64,000 bases of DNA from an uncultured Caulobacterales bacterium. Its GTDB lineage: Bacteria > Pseudomonadota > Alphaproteobacteria > Caulobacterales > Maricaulaceae. The stretch lies in contig CALLIK010000001.1 of assembly GCA_938009235.1 (NCBI GenBank), positions 1 through 64,000 on the forward strand, written 5' to 3'. The position numbers and the translations under genes are program-made. Positions 63,425-64,000 of this stretch are shown in pieces. The notes beneath the pieces are model-generated. The model ran no database searches and was not told where the DNA came from. It saw only the letters and a list, made by a program, of their open reading frames with translations. Each line of letters starts with the position of its first letter. The first letter of the stretch is position 1.

Positions 63425-64000
63425 ATGTCTAATGCGATTGAGGCAAAAAACGAGTTTTCAGACGGATGGAAACTCATTTTCGCGTCCTTTATTGGTATGA
63501 TGGCAGGTCTAACAGCATTGCCTTTTTATACCTATGGTATCTTTGCCATCCCTCTTGAAGTGGAATTTGGTTGGACACGTGCTCAGTCGCAAAGTGGGCT
63601 TTTGTTCCAAACTATAGGGGTCCTTGCCGTGCTTCCCATTTTGGGATGGGCCTGCGATCGGCATGGTGTACGAAAAATAGCGATTGGTTCAATGGCACTT
63701 TTCGCAATCGGTTTTGCAATGATGGCGCTGAATAACGGAAGCCTCTGGCAATACTACGCAACGGCTCTTTGTTTTGGCGTTGCGGGTGTTGGGACTCTGC
63801 CCATAACATGGACCCGGGCTATCAATGCCGCTTTTGATAAAAACCGTGGGCTTGCGCTTGGGCTTGCACTGACTGGTACCGGCGCGACAGGCATCATTAC
63901 ACCAATTATAGCAGGTTGGTTTATTGAAAATCATGGGTGGCGTTCTGCTTATATTGCGCTTGCGGCTTTGCCTGCACTCATTGGGCTGCCTATCGTCATT
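63425..64000 (+). CDS. MFS transporter, N-terminal part (runs off the window)
   Basis: 192 residues are visible from the ATG at 63425, preceded by AGGGGA. Six hydrophobic segments can be counted. The motif GWACDRHGVRKIAIGSMALF between helices 2 and 3 is the major facilitator signature. FGWTRAQSQSGLLFQTIGVL and GLALTGTGATGIITPIIAGW resemble the monocarboxylate/oxalate-formate-like (MCT-type) group. It closes the visible cluster and probably imports its acidic or aromatic substrate. The C-terminal half is outside the window. Confidence 0.85.
   Translation, partial: MSNAIEAKNEFSDGWKLIFASFIGMMAGLTALPFYTYGIFAIPLEVEFGWTRAQSQSGLLFQTIGVLAVLPILGWACDRHGVRKIAIGSMALFAIGFAMMALNNGSLWQYYATALCFGVAGVGTLPITWTRAINAAFDKNRGLALGLALTGTGATGIITPIIAGWFIENHGWRSAYIALAALPALIGLPIVI

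Overview
The window looks like DNA of a marine alphaproteobacterium, possibly from the Hyphomonadaceae/Robiginitomaculaceae area. This is inferred from the gene set: TonB-dependent receptors with SapC and flavin halogenases, a TamA/TamB pair, and an iteron plasmid-type replicon. No rRNA, tRNA or CRISPR array was seen.

Bases 1-9,760 are a mobile-element graveyard. It holds an IS30 transposase tail, a tyrosine recombinase, a 3.2-kb Tn3-family element (46-bp inverted repeats, tnpA broken by one in-frame TGA), a degenerate IS6-family element (8635-9441) and three IS6 3'-end relics. Between these sit small minus-strand genes (two lipoproteins, one membrane-anchored protein, one soluble protein), each directly downstream of a truncated toxin-like C-terminus. 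One of those is the end of an Rhs protein with an HNH-like tip. I read this as an array of decaying polymorphic toxin tail/immunity modules bounded by IS6 ends.

Bases 9,804-25,774 are a beta-glucan (laminarin-type) utilisation locus. A minus-strand operon runs TonB receptor - GH16 - halogenase - SapC - cupin/JmjC - halogenase - sodium symporter. A LacI regulator follows, and a divergent GH3 - sodium symporter pair lies beyond it. ATTGTC/GACAAT operator-like sites occur at both promoters.

Bases 26,030-52,152 are envelope genes: tamB and tamA, a DUF1778/GNAT toxin-antitoxin pair with a clear operator, and a single 19.1-kb gene for a 6374-residue outer-membrane protein. That protein has 12 repeats of one kind, then 24 of a second, cysteine-paired kind, followed by calcium-loop, DUF11, SdrD-like and OmpA-like parts and a C-terminal beta-barrel.

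Bases 52,518-56,759 carry an HxlR regulator and a complete plasmid-type replicon: a palindrome-rich candidate partition site, parA, a small parB-like partner, an origin with five iterons in exact 22-bp phase plus four more distant copies, and a Rep_3-type initiator. With tamAB close by, this suggests a chromid or an integrated plasmid.

Bases 56,780-64,000 hold an uncharacterised, probably catabolic cluster: a PrpB-like lyase, a HapK-like protein, a Tat-exported DUF1838 protein, a small lipocalin-like protein, a methyltransferase, a short hypothetical protein, a MmgE/PrpD-family protein, an NTF2-like protein and an MFS transporter that runs off the window.
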